Of a stretch of DNA of 64,000 nt, positions 10,411 to 22,554 are shown in pieces (the first letter of the stretch is position 1; each line of letters starts with the position of its first letter). The stretch lies in NCBI GenBank assembly GCA_025738555.1, contig JAOVFP010000020.1, forward strand, positions 310,001 to 374,000. Direction: 5' to 3'. The stretch is from Cyathus striatus (taxonomy: Eukaryota > Basidiomycota > Agaricomycetes > Agaricales > Nidulariaceae). The notes below the pieces were generated by a model that was not told the origin of the DNA, ran no database searches, and saw nothing but the letters and a program-made list of their open reading frames with translations. The translations under genes were made by a program, and so were the position numbers.

Positions 10411-12886
10411 ATGACGGAGAGTAATCCGCTTGCAGCATTGAACACAGAGGCAAACGAACATATAGGTAGCATGGATTCATCAGATGAAGGCACAGCTACC
10501 AAAGACTTGTCGACTTCTGCTGAAGCTCCGCCCAGAAAACGCGCTCGTCTCCACGACGATGAGGTTGCAGCTATCCAACCCCAGACTCCTCCATCATCTA
10601 CCCCACAAGTCTCCCAGCCTTCGGTTTCTCATTTACAGCTCCTGCCAGTGGAACTTTTGGCTGAAATCCTCATTTACACGCGTTCTCCAAAGGACGTGCT
10701 TGCCGTTACGCGTACCAGTAAATCCCTATGGGCAACCCTCACTAACCCTAACTCGAATATTATATGGAGGATGGCGCGAAAAGAAGCTGTAGTACCTATT
10801 CCGGATCCTCTTGAGATATTTTCTGAGGTCACTTACGCATCTTTCCTCTTCGACTCCGGGAGGTGCGAGGTACGAATGTTTTCGTTCTCTTGTCTCTTAA
10901 CACACTGCATTGACAACATCGACTGATATATAGGCGTGTAACGAGGAAACAGAACTACCATATGCTTCCTTTGCCTTGCGCTTGAGGTTATGTCCAAATG
11001 TGTGTAGTACCACCTCAAGGTGAAATTTGAACTCCCTAACATTTTTCTTCCTAGCGACAATGTCTGAAGACATTCGTTACTGAACGGGTGGCGACATTAT
11101 CAGAGTCCGAGTCCGATCGCACGATATCCCTATGGATTCCAACTGTCGAATCAGACAAATGCATTCGTGAGCTGGATGCTACTTATTTATCTGTCATTTG
11201 TACTCATAAGCATTACCAGTTCCCGACCGTCAAATGGATCACTTATGGCCACATTTTCACAGCATCTGCCGCGGTGACGTATTGAGTAAAGCCTCTCGAG
11301 AGTACGCTGCTGGCAATAAATCGCCTGACTACATCGCAGTAAGTCTCATAATACAAAATTAGAGGTTGATTAGAAGCTTACTTAAACTGGCTTAGAGAAA
11401 ACAACAAGCCATCAAACAAAATAAAGCCTGGATGGAAGTATGTGTTGCATTTACTTCCGTGTTTCCGTTTCTCAAAACTAGATAAGTTTTGTGTTAAACT
11501 GTATAAATGGAGATGTGCTCGCACCGCCCAACATAAGGAAATCAAGGATAAAAATGATCACTTGTTCGTCCCATTACTCACATAATGTCATAATGTATTT
11601 ATCTTTTCTCTGATATTCCTTATAGGGTTAGAGTTTTTTCAGAAAAAAACGGTTGGACCTACAGAGATGTGTTGGATTCAATTGGGTATGGAGTATGGCA
11701 CCAGCATAAATGCAAGATTATGGAGCTAATAAACATTGCTGGTATGATTTATGACTAAATAGCATGCTCCTTCTAACTCTTGGTAGACTTGAACACACGC
11801 AGAAAGGACATTGATGAAGCGTTGCTTGCGGTGAATGAGAAAAGAAAACATCGTGCACGTGCATCAGCGCAACAAAAAAAAAACAGGCAAGGCGTTAAAA
11901 CACATTGGGAAAGACTCCGTTCAACATCGACACTCACTGGGTTACCTTCGCTGTCGGCGTTTCGGACTTTGCCAGTGATTTCTCTTATTCAAGACTCTGA
12001 AACTATCACCGCACATACTGCCCTTTCAAACTCCATGAAGAAAGTTCTGGAAGAGCAACTGAAGAAATGGACTGAAGACGCAATGGGGGCATTTGACAAG
12101 ATGTTGGGTTTTCAGGGCTGGAAAACTGCCAACTCCAAAATGGTACATCCCTGCCGACGGTTTTCTTCGAGGTTTCAGTGCAAGCTATGTAGGACGCTTC
12201 CTGACAAGTATTTAATCGATGGATGTTTAGATTTTGACGGTGTTTGTGTCCATGAATGCCCCAAGCCAAAAGATATATCCCCCAAGAAGAAATGGAAACC
12301 TCCAGTTTGGAATCCGGACAATTTTGAAATTGATCAACGGGTAAACTTGCTCTTTTTTAATGACATCGTCGAACGTTGACATTGTTCGCAGGCATCTCTA
12401 GCGGCTAATATGCTGCTGCAACTATTGAACATCAGTGACGAGAAGCAGGTCTCATTGAATGTAGTAACTGACTCGATTGTCTGCCAATCCTGCAAACCTG
12501 TTTCGATACTTCACGCTAGAAGTGTGGTCGGGCATTCTCATCGGCATCTTACTGGAGAATTTTCTATACGAATTGCCTCTCCAGAGGAGTATACTCAGCT
12601 TATTCGCGGATATCCACCTGTTGAATTTGGCATGGCGCTGAAGTTGCTTCAGCCATCATTTTGGTCTCGTAGGGCACGGGATCAAAAGAAGTTTGGATGT
12701 CGGATATGCTCCAGTTCCAAAAGCGAGCGGATCCCAACAACGACAAAGGATGGGGAGCAACCACAGCAGCAGGAAGTAACCACAGCTACCGCGTCCAACC
12801 GTAAGGATACAGATAAGAACACTCTTACCAAGAAGCCGGCGCTATTCATCTGGAACGGTATACGGTCGCACTTGAAAGAGAAGTAA
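10411..12886 (+). CDS. F-box protein with cysteine-rich segment
   Basis: Nine exons close in phase and give 679 aa: 10411-10869, 10934-10999, 11055-11166, 11220-11338, 11396-11437, 11487-11563, 11626-11741, 11787-12340, 12392-12886. The F-box is at about residues 75-120 (LQLLPVELLAEILIYTRSP). Before it lies a short basic stretch (PRKRARLHDD) that may be a nuclear signal. The middle is rich in charged helices, as in many mushroom F-box proteins. Towards the C-terminus come a CKLC...DGC...CVHEC cysteine cluster and a second CQSC...CRIC pair, possibly zinc-binding. By family the protein should be the substrate receptor of an SCF ubiquitin ligase; the substrate is unknown. Mushrooms carry many such genes. 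The small exons 5 and 6 are the least certain part. Confidence 0.8.
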
Positions 12887-13345
12887 TGAGGATTACTACT
12901 AAAGCATTTACATTATTTTAACGTATCTTATAGGCACAGGATTGATAAAGTTAGAGATGAGGACTTCTACCTTGCATGATTCTTGAGATTTATCTTTATG
13001 TTTTCCATTTACAATATTCATCCATCATTTATGCAGAACTTCTTTGCCGCTCAATATACTATTACTGTCAAATTGCTGTCAATTGATATTGCTGACTAGT
13101 CACAGTCAAGTACTTAAGTATCAAGCACAAGCTCATTACTCATTCCAGTTATGTACATGATCATCTTCGCTTCGTGTATCTAAACCAAGTCCAAGCCGCC
13201 CGCTACTTCTGTCAAACTTCTTCCGATTTAGACTTAATATGAATTCCTTATTCGGTTCATTGACTTTACTTATACGTGAAAGGTTCGATTACCTCTTCAA
13301 TCATCTCCCCTCTTCCAAGGCTACTGCAATTTTTTCGGACAGTAA
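12887..13345. other. Intergenic region
   Basis: About 460 bp between the F-box stop and the first mannosidase ATG. It holds 3' UTR and promoter sequence only; no coding or repeat signal was seen. Confidence 0.4.
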
Positions 13346-15833
13346 ATGCTGTCCTCTTCGTCACTCGTTTCTGCCCTTGGGGCATGCCTGTCTTTACTAT
13401 CTCTTGTTTCAGCTGGTTCGGTTCAGATATCAGGCCTCACTGTACCTCTCGACGCGTCACTGTATAAAAATGCGACCTTGAAAATATTTTTGGATAGCTA
13501 TAATGTGAGCTATCGGACGTACGCATGGGGACATGATGACGTGTCGCCCATTAGCAAGGGTAAGGCATAAACTTCTTATGCAACCTCTAACATATACCAT
13601 TAACAGGCTACTCTGACGATCGGAATGGTTGGGGTAAGTGCTTTCCGTTTGCGCTTTAGAAATGTCTACCCATTAGATGCTTGCTATAATTACTAGGCGC
13701 GTCGATTGTGGATGCCATGTCAACGATGGTACGCGAGAAGGATCCAATACTTTGTTCACGCAATTTACTTATCTATACGCACAGCATATTATGGGCCTGG
13801 AGGTAGCTTTTCTCTGTTTCTGACTTTCGGAATTACTGAAATGTGTGCTTAGGATCTATTTGCCGAAGCTGTGGATTTCTCCTCGAATATCGATTTCAGC
13901 CAATCTAAAACTCAGGATACCGTCAGGTTAGTTAGTACCCTTTTCATATTTTTAATCTGGGATGAATACTCATAAGGAGGGCATCATGTAGCGTGTTTGA
14001 AACAACTATACGCTATGTCGGTGGTTTGTTAAGTGCGTACGAACTAAGTGACCAGAAACACCCGATTCTAGTACAAAAGGCAAAAGAAGTAGCGGATAAA
14101 TTAGTATTTGCATGGGTTGGAGTAGGTTTTCATATATACCTTCTTCTCATGGATCTCAGACACTATTCAGAATAATGTGATACCATACGGACATATAAAT
14201 TTTGCCAACAATACCCCAGTGCCTGCAGTAGTAAGTTATTCAAACCCTGACTCCTCCACTCCTCGCTAATGGCCGTTCCAGTCCAACATTGCGGAAGCAG
14301 GAACTGTGAGCGCTCTGATAGTTGATCAAATTTAATAATTCTTAGGAGATGCGTAACTAGCTGGCGCTTGAGTGGACCACTCTCAGTAAGTATACCGGAG
14401 ACGATAAATATCGTGCACTTGCCGAAGATGCCTTTAAACATATTGCAAGTTTGGTAAGTACCTATACTATATATCGCCTCTAATACTGTAACAGTATGTT
14501 AACCAGTTTTCAGAGTGCGCCGCTTCCTGGTCTTCCAGCTCAGGGCATCGATCCTGCCACAGGAAATCCTGTCGGTGGATACGTGGTATTTACCATAAAT
14601 CTTATCAATTCGTTGTTGTTCATTTACTTTCTAGACTTGGGGTGGGGGCTCGGATAGCTATCTAGAGTATTTAATTAAGTATCCCCGACTTGATAACTCA
14701 GTGGACTCTCTATTTGCTGATTCATGGAGAACTGCGGTGGACTCTTCCATCAAGACACTGCTTAAGGTATGACTTTCCGCTGCTTTATAACTACGTCTAT
14801 TCATATTCTTCTAGACTTCCACTGTAGGCAACCACGTATATCTTGCAGACTATGATTCTTCTGGACGTATCCGTCATATTAGTTCCCATCTTGCCTGTTT
14901 TCATGGAGGAAATTGGCTTTTCGGTTAGTAACTTGGCTTGCTATTATCTTCTTCAAGTTTTTAATGATATAGGCGGAAAATTGTTGAATAATGACACCAT
15001 TGTTCAGTACGGCCTTGAGCTCGTTGACGCTTGCTGGAATACATATGCAAGTACTGTGTAAGCAACTCTCGCAGAGAGTTTGAAGTTTACTAGTCTGATA
15101 TAACATTTTTAGAACTGGGATTGGCCCGGAAAGTTTTGCCTTCAAGTCTGTTGATGGTGATTACACTGGTTCCACACTGTCGTCGACCCAGGAAACCTTC
15201 TATAATCAACATGGATATTACATTACATCCAGCTATTATGTTCTACGACCAGAAGTCTTGGAGTCTAATTTTTATGCCTGGCGTGTCACTGGAGACACCA
15301 AGTACCTGGATCGCGCAGCAAGCGCTGTCGATAGCTTCAACAAATATCTTCAGGTTCAAGGATCAGGATTTGCAGGACTGGCCGATGTGAATGATCTCAA
15401 CGCAGGAAAATATGATAATACAGAGAGTTTTTGGTTTGCGGAGGTGCTCAAATACCTGTATGTTGTTCATTACATTGGTTCTTTCTTTACTATGGCTGAC
15501 ATTAATTCTCCAAACCAAAGTTACTTGACGTTCGATGATCCCGAGCACATAAGCCTTGACAAATGTAAATTTACTACTCCGTTGCGGAACCCCGTTCTCA
15601 TGCGTATTATAGATGTATTCAATACAGAAGCGCACCCGTTTAAGGCACCACCCGCACTTGGTTCATATGGTAGTGGAAATCTTAGACAAAGCAGCCAACC
15701 ATTCAAAACGACTCCAGGGGAAATCCCTGTCGTAAGCCCTTTGCCTGCCCTGCAGGGAATTGGAGGTCTGCTGAAGGACATCATTTCTTCCCATAAGGCA
15801 AGAATGAATACTGGTTTGAGGCGTCATATGTAG
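13346..15833 (+). CDS. Secreted GH47 class I alpha-1,2-mannosidase, tandem copy 1
   Basis: A gene of more than ten short exons encodes about 560 aa. A signal peptide is obvious (MLSSSSLVSALGACLSLLSL, cut after SAG). GH47 landmarks follow in order: WGHDDVSPIS, RNGWGASIVDA, STMHIMGLEDLFAEA, TTIRYVGGLLSAYELS, AEAGTLALEWTTLSKYTGD, GYVTWGGGSDSYLEY, SSHLACFHGGNWLFGGKLLN, TGIGPESF, YYVLRPEVLESNFYAWRVTG with a catalytic Glu, ESFWFAEVLKYLYLTFDD, and VFNTEAHP with the Ca2+-binding Thr. The expected reaction is removal of terminal alpha-1,2-linked mannose from high-mannose N-glycans, outside the cell or in the secretory path. No membrane anchor is seen. The C-terminus has a ~55-residue tail beyond the domain. 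It is the intact member of a tandem pair with the gene at 16958. Confidence 0.9.
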
Positions 15834-16045
15834 CTTTCGTACACTGGACTTCGATGTTCTAGTTTGGTTTCAGTAAAAATTCGAGTACTTAATAAGAGTT
15901 TTGACCAATGGCTGGCTGACCGATGCATGACGATACCCTGTGAAGATAACAAATATAAATAGAATTCTCTCACAACTTTCCATTCAATCCACTGTCTTAC
16001 TGACTTCCTCAACTTGGAACTTGGAACCGCCTGAAACTGTGTTGT

Positions 16046-16884
16046 TTGTACACCTATCTTGCTCGTATAGGACTCTTTTGGGGCTCTTTTAGCATATATT
16101 TCACATGCGGTTGGCCTATTTACTTCAAAGTCCGAGGTCTTAATTATGTCAACGCATGCAATGATGGGGATTTAAACCCCCAATGGACACTTTCCATCCT
16201 ATTAATTATTGCGCTTTCTTTAAATATGGGCTATGCTCTTCCATCTACCTAACATCATCTTGGGAGCAAGAGCATTGGGTATTCTTGACTTTTTCATGAA
16301 CTCTGTCCTTTCAAACGCACGTTTTCCTGGATGTCATTTACATCATCATTTGTTTTGTGGGTTTTCTTTATCTGGCCTCCTATACACGTGTCCACGAATA
16401 GGTCATGGTTCTTCATCCCCGTTGTCCTTACCACCCACGCGTTGCTTTAATTCGCTTGATCACGAGGTTGACTTCCATGTGCGGTAGTGGGAATGGATTT
16501 GCTGGCACTCTGGCAATCCGCCGTCATGTGCGGGTTGGCGACGTCGGTGTGACTGGGATCATCTACCTCGATTACCCTAGAGATCCCTTGCAGGTGCTGC
16601 TGCTGGTTCAACTTGTTATGGCTTCCTGTTGCAAAATACTATACCTCAACCTGCGATAATTCTATATTGTTCTAGCTTTGGTATCTTTCTAGGCATGCAT
16701 GAACACATTGTCAAACATTGGAGGCCAAAGAAGTCGATTCGAGGAGTTTATACGGATGAAAGTGAAGCAAAATAGAGCATTTACTCCCGACCATACTGAA
16801 GAAGAGAAGCATTGGCTTGACAGAGTCCCGCTAACCGAGTTCTATTACGGAAAGGCTAACGGATGGCTGATTTCTAGTATATAA
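16046..16884 (+). pseudogene. Decayed gene for a multi-span membrane protein
   Basis: Pieces of one protein can be read, but in different frames with no splice sites to join them. LLIIALSLNMGYALP (about 16198-16242) is followed one frame over by NIILGARALGILDFFMNSVL. Next come VSTNRSWFFIPVVLTTHALL with stops after it, DLLALWQSAVMCGLAT, and again out of frame VTGIIYLDYPRDPLQVLLLV. A last piece is RSRFEEFIRMKVKQNRAFTP, ending LTEFYYGKANG before a stop at 16884. At least three frame changes and several in-frame stops make it a pseudogene. The hydrophobic segments resemble an unnamed multi-span membrane family of mushrooms. It lies between the two GH47 copies. Confidence 0.6.
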
Positions 16885-16957
16885 AGGTGATGGTTTCCAG
16901 TGCGATGTCTAATATCATTTTCAACCCCTCTATTACATCTAAAGACTGCTGTCGAGA

Positions 16958-19527
16958 ATGATGAGCATCTTTTGTCGTCTTGCAGTTTCTTTGGCCATCT
17001 CTTCGCTATCTGTACCTGTCTTTGCTGAGCCAGTACAGAATCCGTTTATCATCCTTCCTCCTAGTGCCAAACAAAATCAGGATGCTGTTAAAAAGATCTT
17101 CAACGACAGCTATCAAGCATACAAGTATGCAAAAATTATTTCCCTGCTATACCGGCATCTACTCACCATTTTCAAGAGAGTTTGCATTCGGACATGATGA
17201 TTTATCACCACTTAGTCAGAGTATGTATTTTTCGTTTAGCATGTTGCCTGTCGTGGACTACTCTAAAACACTTTTTTGTAGGTTTCTCTGATGGAAGAAA
17301 TGGATGGGGTAATCCTCACTTTCCATATGAATATTTGTATTTTTAACGCGTTGGATAGGTGCTTCCATAGTCGATGCACTCAGTACTATGGTATGTCCAA
17401 TACTGTAAGCACAAGCTGTACTCATTCCTAACTATCATATTTAGCACATCATGGGACTTGATGTACGCTAGCTTCGGCCTTTCTACTGACCATTTTACAT
17501 ATACTCTTTAGGATCTTTTCAATGAAGGTGTCAACTTCTCCAGCAAAATCGACTTTAGCAAGTCGCAAACTCCCGATACAGTCAGGTAAATATCTTGTAT
17601 CAGTACGAATTTATTTCATCCTCTGTAACTTGCGCCGAAGCGTATTCGAAACCTCTATCCGATATGTCGGCGGATTGCTCAGTGCATATGAGCTTAGCAA
17701 CCAGAGATTCCCCGTTCTTCTACAGAAAGCAAAGGAAGTCGCTGATAAGATGGCATTCGCTTGGGTCGGGGTGGGTCTCAGAAAGCAAATTTTGAAATGC
17801 ATTTGCCTAACAGTGGCAACAAATTCAAATTTAGAATAACGATATACCGTTCGGCTTTGTCGATTTTTCCACAAATACGCCCACCTTCCAAACCGTAAGC
17901 CATGGAAGATATTTTTAAATTGTACTATTCTTTATTGTGTGCCCTACAGTCCAACATTGCCGAAGCTGGAACGGTACACGTTGTCCTCTCGATACCTTCT
18001 TCATATATGCTGATCTATTGAATTTGTGTAGCTTACCTTGGAATGGGGAACTCTGACCAAACACACTGGAAATCAGACATACAGTAACCTCACACTCAGA
18101 TCTGTTGAACACATCGCGAACCTCGTGAGCCATCGCTTTATTTCTATTCCACCATCCGAACTAAAGCCGCTTATATAGCCCGCCCCGCTCCCAGGTATGA
18201 CTTCTTTCAGCTCGGTACTTCCAATTGACTTATTATTGGCGATATCTAGGTCTTGCTGCTCAAGGAATAGATCCGGCATCCGGGAGCTTTGTAGGTGGCT
18301 ACGTGGTGAGTGTATTTGTCCGTCATACTTCTTCACGAAAAGAGATCTTAAGCACACACGTTTGAACAGACGTGGGGAGGCGGATCAGACAGCTATTTCG
18401 AATACCCGATCAAGTTTGCGCGCCTGTCAAACACGAATAATAACCTTTTTGCAGATACATGGGCAACAGCGGTCGATTCTTCCATCAAGAACCTTCTGAG
18501 GGTATGTTTTCTTTGTGCTATAAATAGATATAGCACAGTTCAAAATTGGAGATCTATTCTGACCTATCGCGTGCCAGACTTCAACCGTTGGAAATCATTT
18601 GTACCTGGCAGACTTCGATGATTCTCGGACCATTCGACACATTGGATCTCATTTGGCTTGCTTCCATGGAGGCAATTGGCTGTTCGGTATATCTTCTATC
18701 CCCGCTTCTAATACTATAATTTCTAATATAAGTATTCGATCACAGGCGGTAAACTCCTGAACAATCAAACAATCGTCAACATTGCTCTCCAGCTGATCGA
18801 TGCATGCTGGAATACTTACGCAAGTACAGCAACTGGTATTGGTCCAGAAGCATTCGCGTTCATCTCCTCGGATGGGAACTTCACCGGCGGAGACCCCCTC
18901 GGCTGACGATCTCTCATTCTACAATCAGCATGGCTTCTACATCACCTCCAGCGACTATATCCTCCGCCCTGAAGTACTCGAATCGAATTTCTATGCCTTC
19001 CGTGTAACAGGAGACACGAAGTACCTAGATCGCGCTGCAAGCGCTGTGGCGAGCTTCAACAAGTTCCTCCGTACTCCTACTGGATTTGCAGGACTGGATG
19101 ATGTAAACAACGTAAATGGCGACAAGGTTGATGACACAGAAAGTTTCTGGTTCGCCGAGGTTCTGAAGTATTTGTAAGTGTCTGCTATTTTCTTCTCACT
19201 CGGGCCAATTCCTTTGCCATCTTCAGAGGTGATTGCTGATCCTGGATCTACACACAGGTACCTGACATTCGACGATCCAAACCACATTAGTCTTGACCAA
19301 TGTACGTGTACTGTGTCGTTCCTGACACGTATTGATATTGATTCTGCTACGTAGATGTCTTCAACACTGAAGCTCATCCATTTAAGGCACCTCCTGCGAA
19401 GGCTGTCTACGGAAGTGGGCATCTTGCGAAACCTCCAACCAAGCCTTTCCAGCTTAAGACTGGACCTCCTCTTCCGAATGTTAGCCCTAACCCTCACTTG
19501 CAACCTACGCATCCACCTCAGGTCTAG
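16958..19527 (+). pseudogene. GH47 alpha-1,2-mannosidase, tandem copy 2, with a frameshift
   Basis: The same exon order and motifs as the copy at 13346 are present: signal peptide (FCRLAVSLAISSLSVPVFAE), FGHDDLSPLSQ, RNGWGASIVDALSTMHIMGL, TSIRYVGGLLSAYELS, GYVTWGGGSDSYFEY, GSHLACFHGGNWLFGGKLLN, DYILRPEVLESNFYAFRVTG, VFNTEAHP, and a stop at 19525-19527. Within the exon encoding TGIGPEAF, a run of five C at 18894-18898 shifts the frame and gives a TGA at 18904-18906. With four C the frame would run on as DPSADDLSF. No GT-AG pair can remove the shift. The copy is therefore broken in this sequence, or the run is a sequencing error. It also lacks an intron that copy 1 has just before TGIGPE. About 570 aa would be expected if intact. 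Confidence 0.8.
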
Positions 19528-19921
19528 GTGCTACTGACATCCTATGTACTTATATTAAGTGGACTATTTGCTCTTCTGTTTTTAAGGTTATTGCCGATGT
19601 ATTAGGAAGATGAACACTCCTTTCATAGTGCACAACCGTTGCTACTCATTATCACACACATATCCCTTCACTTTTTGTATGTAGTCATTCAGATTAAATG
19701 CCAGAGGAATTTCAGAATCCAACCTGTGGTGTATTTGATACTGGCTATGGATGTCTGAAAGTGAAGTCTAAATACACTCTTCGTTATCCAGGCGTACAGA
19801 GCCTCTTCCCCATGTGAGAAATACATCGTAGTGATGCTGAGTAACGGTTAAAAATGGTTGCACGCCGCGATTAAATATCATTTTATACAGCCCCGACCGT
19901 ACAAAACCAGTCAAATTATCT
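19528..19921. other. Intergenic region between convergent genes
   Basis: About 390 bp between the stop of GH47 copy 2 and the stop of the leftward Swp1 gene. It is 3' UTR sequence for both; no other signal was seen. Confidence 0.4.
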
Positions 19922-20929
19922 CTACTTCTTTCCTTGCAACCTCCGTGCTCCAATGCTCGCCAACGCATTCCTACCAGTGAAAATTGTAACGATACTAAGG
20001 ATGGCTCCGTACGTCAATACCTGGCCTAATTTGAGATCAACCCAGTACCAGAACAGGAGGGCCTCGAAGGCGCCAAGAGTAAGTATGAATGGGAGGACAG
20101 AAGGGGAGAAAAGGTGTGTTGGGCGGGGGGAGACTTGAGACCACTGTTCAACGCGTCAAGTTAAGCAAGGAAAGGGAATGCATGATGAGAACGTACCAAG
20201 CCCACAAGGACCACCCATGGGGCGATGACCATCAAGGAAAATAGAGCCGAGACGGGACGTGGGGGAAGCTTCTGCTCTGGTCTGAAAGTGTGCTGGATCT
20301 CTGGGAGGACATGGAAGCTCGCTTCGTCAGGATGAGCTAGAACTGGTAGGGAGGGCGGAAGGACAAGATCGAATATATCTACTTTGAGAGGAGAGTAGAT
20401 TGTAGAACCCAGGATAAGAGTGACAGATAGTGGATCGTTCAAAGAGGTAGGAGGTAGGGAGAGGGGAGGCTTGGATACGTTCTTTCAATGTCAATTAGTT
20501 ACAGTTCGATACTGGGTAAATCTGAAGGTAAGAGGACGTACAAGTTCGAACTTGGCCTTACCGCCAGCGGTAACTCTAACAGGCTGGATGCCCTCCTCAC
20601 CAGACTTTGCATCGTAGAACCTCAAGAATGTTTGGTGTGGTTGGACGCCGTTCCCTGAATCTTTGTCAACGACTTGGAAGGTGACTTTGAGAGTGTCTGT
20701 GGTATTAAGTGTGATAGCTGGGCTAGGTTTTTGAGTTAACGAAAGTCTTCCGATGCGCAGAATTAGTAGAGGCAGAATGAGCTGGAAGCGAAAGGGAAAC
20801 ACACGGTCCAGCGCGAAGTTGCTTTCCAGTACCATCAGTAACAGTGAAGCGAGGAGACTGAAGGGTGAGCAAGGACGCAGCATGGGCTGAGAGTGCAAGA
20901 AGGAGAACAGGGAAGACAGAAAGCATCAT
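19922..20929 (-). CDS. SWP1: Oligosaccharyltransferase subunit Swp1 / ribophorin II
   Basis: Four exons read leftward give about 277 aa. Introns lie near 20751-20807 (GTGTGT donor), 20490-20547 (GTACGT) and 20127-20196 (GTACGT). A signal peptide leads (MMLSVFPVLLLALSAHAAS). A lumenal beta-rich domain follows, with NTTDTLKVTFQVVDKDSG and PHQTFLRFYD, then a spacer with EIQHTFRPEQKLPPRP, the hallmark of the ribophorin II C-terminal region. Three hydrophobic helices end the chain: SALFSLMVIAPWVVLVGL, VLPFILTLGAFEALLFWYWV and VLTYGAILSIVTIFTG. The protein belongs to the ER membrane complex that transfers Glc3Man9GlcNAc2 to Asn in nascent proteins. The second of two adjacent Met codons may also serve as start. 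Length matches fungal Swp1 rather than the longer animal ribophorin II. Confidence 0.88.
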
Positions 20930-22554
20930 GGCGCTCTTTTTGTTGTCGTGGCTGGCGATGAGCGCAGTTCTTGGACGAGACGCGAACATACGTCGACGTG
21001 TGCACTCGTGGGAATTCTACCAACCGATACATAGATTTATTATTAGATACAGACTACTAAGTACTTAATGTATGTTTTGTGTTCAACCCTGGGGACTTTA
21101 ACAACTGTTATTCTCTACATGCATCCCATCAACTTGGAAACGTAATACTAACCTCATCCTCGCCTTGTTGTCTTGCTGGAGGTACTATTTCCACCCGGTA
21201 CTAGCTGTCCAACAGAGATGGCCGCAGAGTAAGTACCGTCGCTGCTTTTGGGACGGTTGGGAGTTCTGCATGCCGTACCATGAATCTGGCAGTATCCCAT
21301 ACTGCCTTGTTTGCAGCATGTGTTCAGGTGTTGAGAAGTGGACATCCTGAACAATTGGACTGCGTAAGTTCGAAGTACTTGAATATAGTACAAGGGCACT
21401 CACATATTGAATATAATTTATCGAGTATCTTGGTCCCTTGGAACTTGAGACGCTTCCAATACTGTTGACAGTGGAGACACAAGGCACTCTCCGCTTGCCT
21501 TTATATATGCTTCCACTGTATCTCGTAAGTCAGAGTTGCTATGCTGTTGTGATAAGTTATAACTGCCTATCGGACGAGAGCGAGCATAATGACTCTCGGC
21601 AGCATGCCTCATCTGAGTCTTTTGATTCCGGTCGTTGTGGATCTGCATTTCAAACTGTAAGCTGACTCAGTAGCGTTGAAAAGACATCATCAGCGTTCTC
21701 CATTATGGGATATTATTGTCTCGAGAAAAAATATCTGCTAACAGCATAAATCACTTCCGAGGGTGGGCCCGTCGAAAAACCGTGACCTTTTTGCCTGATT
21801 TGGAGAGCGAGATTGCCCAGCGCATAGTGGGCGACATGAAACATGATGGAGCCCCAGCTTTACATCATTGTACTTAGACAAAGCCTCAGCGCTTCCAAGT
21901 CCGTTTCTTGTGTCTGGTACCCAAGGGATGAATCCTACGAAGTAGAACCTGGCGAACGGCGGTCGAACCTCGCTATCAAAGACCTTAGTATCCAGATTTT
22001 TCCGCTGTTCGGCCACAGAATAAGAGTTGACCACAGCAAGTACATAAAGCATTCACTAAGCATGACACATCCTACTGAAGGAAAGGATGGGGATGACCGA
22101 CGTTGACTGGTGTTGACGAAAGTAAGTATGTGCAGCGTGCTCCAGTCTTTGCATACGAGTGAATCAAAGGCATGCTCAGTTATTGTATGGGGGACACCAT
22201 GATTTTCAAGCTGGTTTGGCCCTCTGGGCAATGCAAACGCTTCCATCTCTTCCAGTGCGATTAGCGTGCTATGCAAAGCCCCAGGTTATGGAATATCCGC
22301 GAGACCAGAAACATGGCAGGTGGAAAAGGTGATGTTGGCCATGAAAGTAAACAAGTATGTAATAAGTATATGTGAATTGAAGTGAGTAAGTAGAGAAATA
22401 CGATTCGCCCTATCATTTCGATGATCAAATTGAAACAACGCCAATTGCTTGAACGCGCGTTCACTGATTCAAGCGACGCGTCAGCAAAACACTCACTCAT
22501 CTACTTACCACCGTCTCTCCCTTCGTCCCTCCCTACCCCAACTGACCCGTAGAA
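20930..22554. other. Intergenic stretch, no gene supported
   Basis: About 1.6 kb between Swp1 and Rpn3, whose ATGs face away from each other. Short frames exist on both strands (for example leftward 21738-22052), but none shows a known motif or joins into an exon chain. It probably holds both promoters and decayed sequence. Confidence 0.4.

Noticed and set aside
16046..16884. Intact spliced membrane-protein gene between the GH47 copies
   Set aside because: Adjacent matching segments change frame without any GT/GC-AG pair, and in-frame stops interrupt conserved parts.
21154..22276. Possible cysteine-containing small secreted gene, leftward
   Set aside because: No signal peptide, no regular cysteine spacing of hydrophobins, and no joinable exons.
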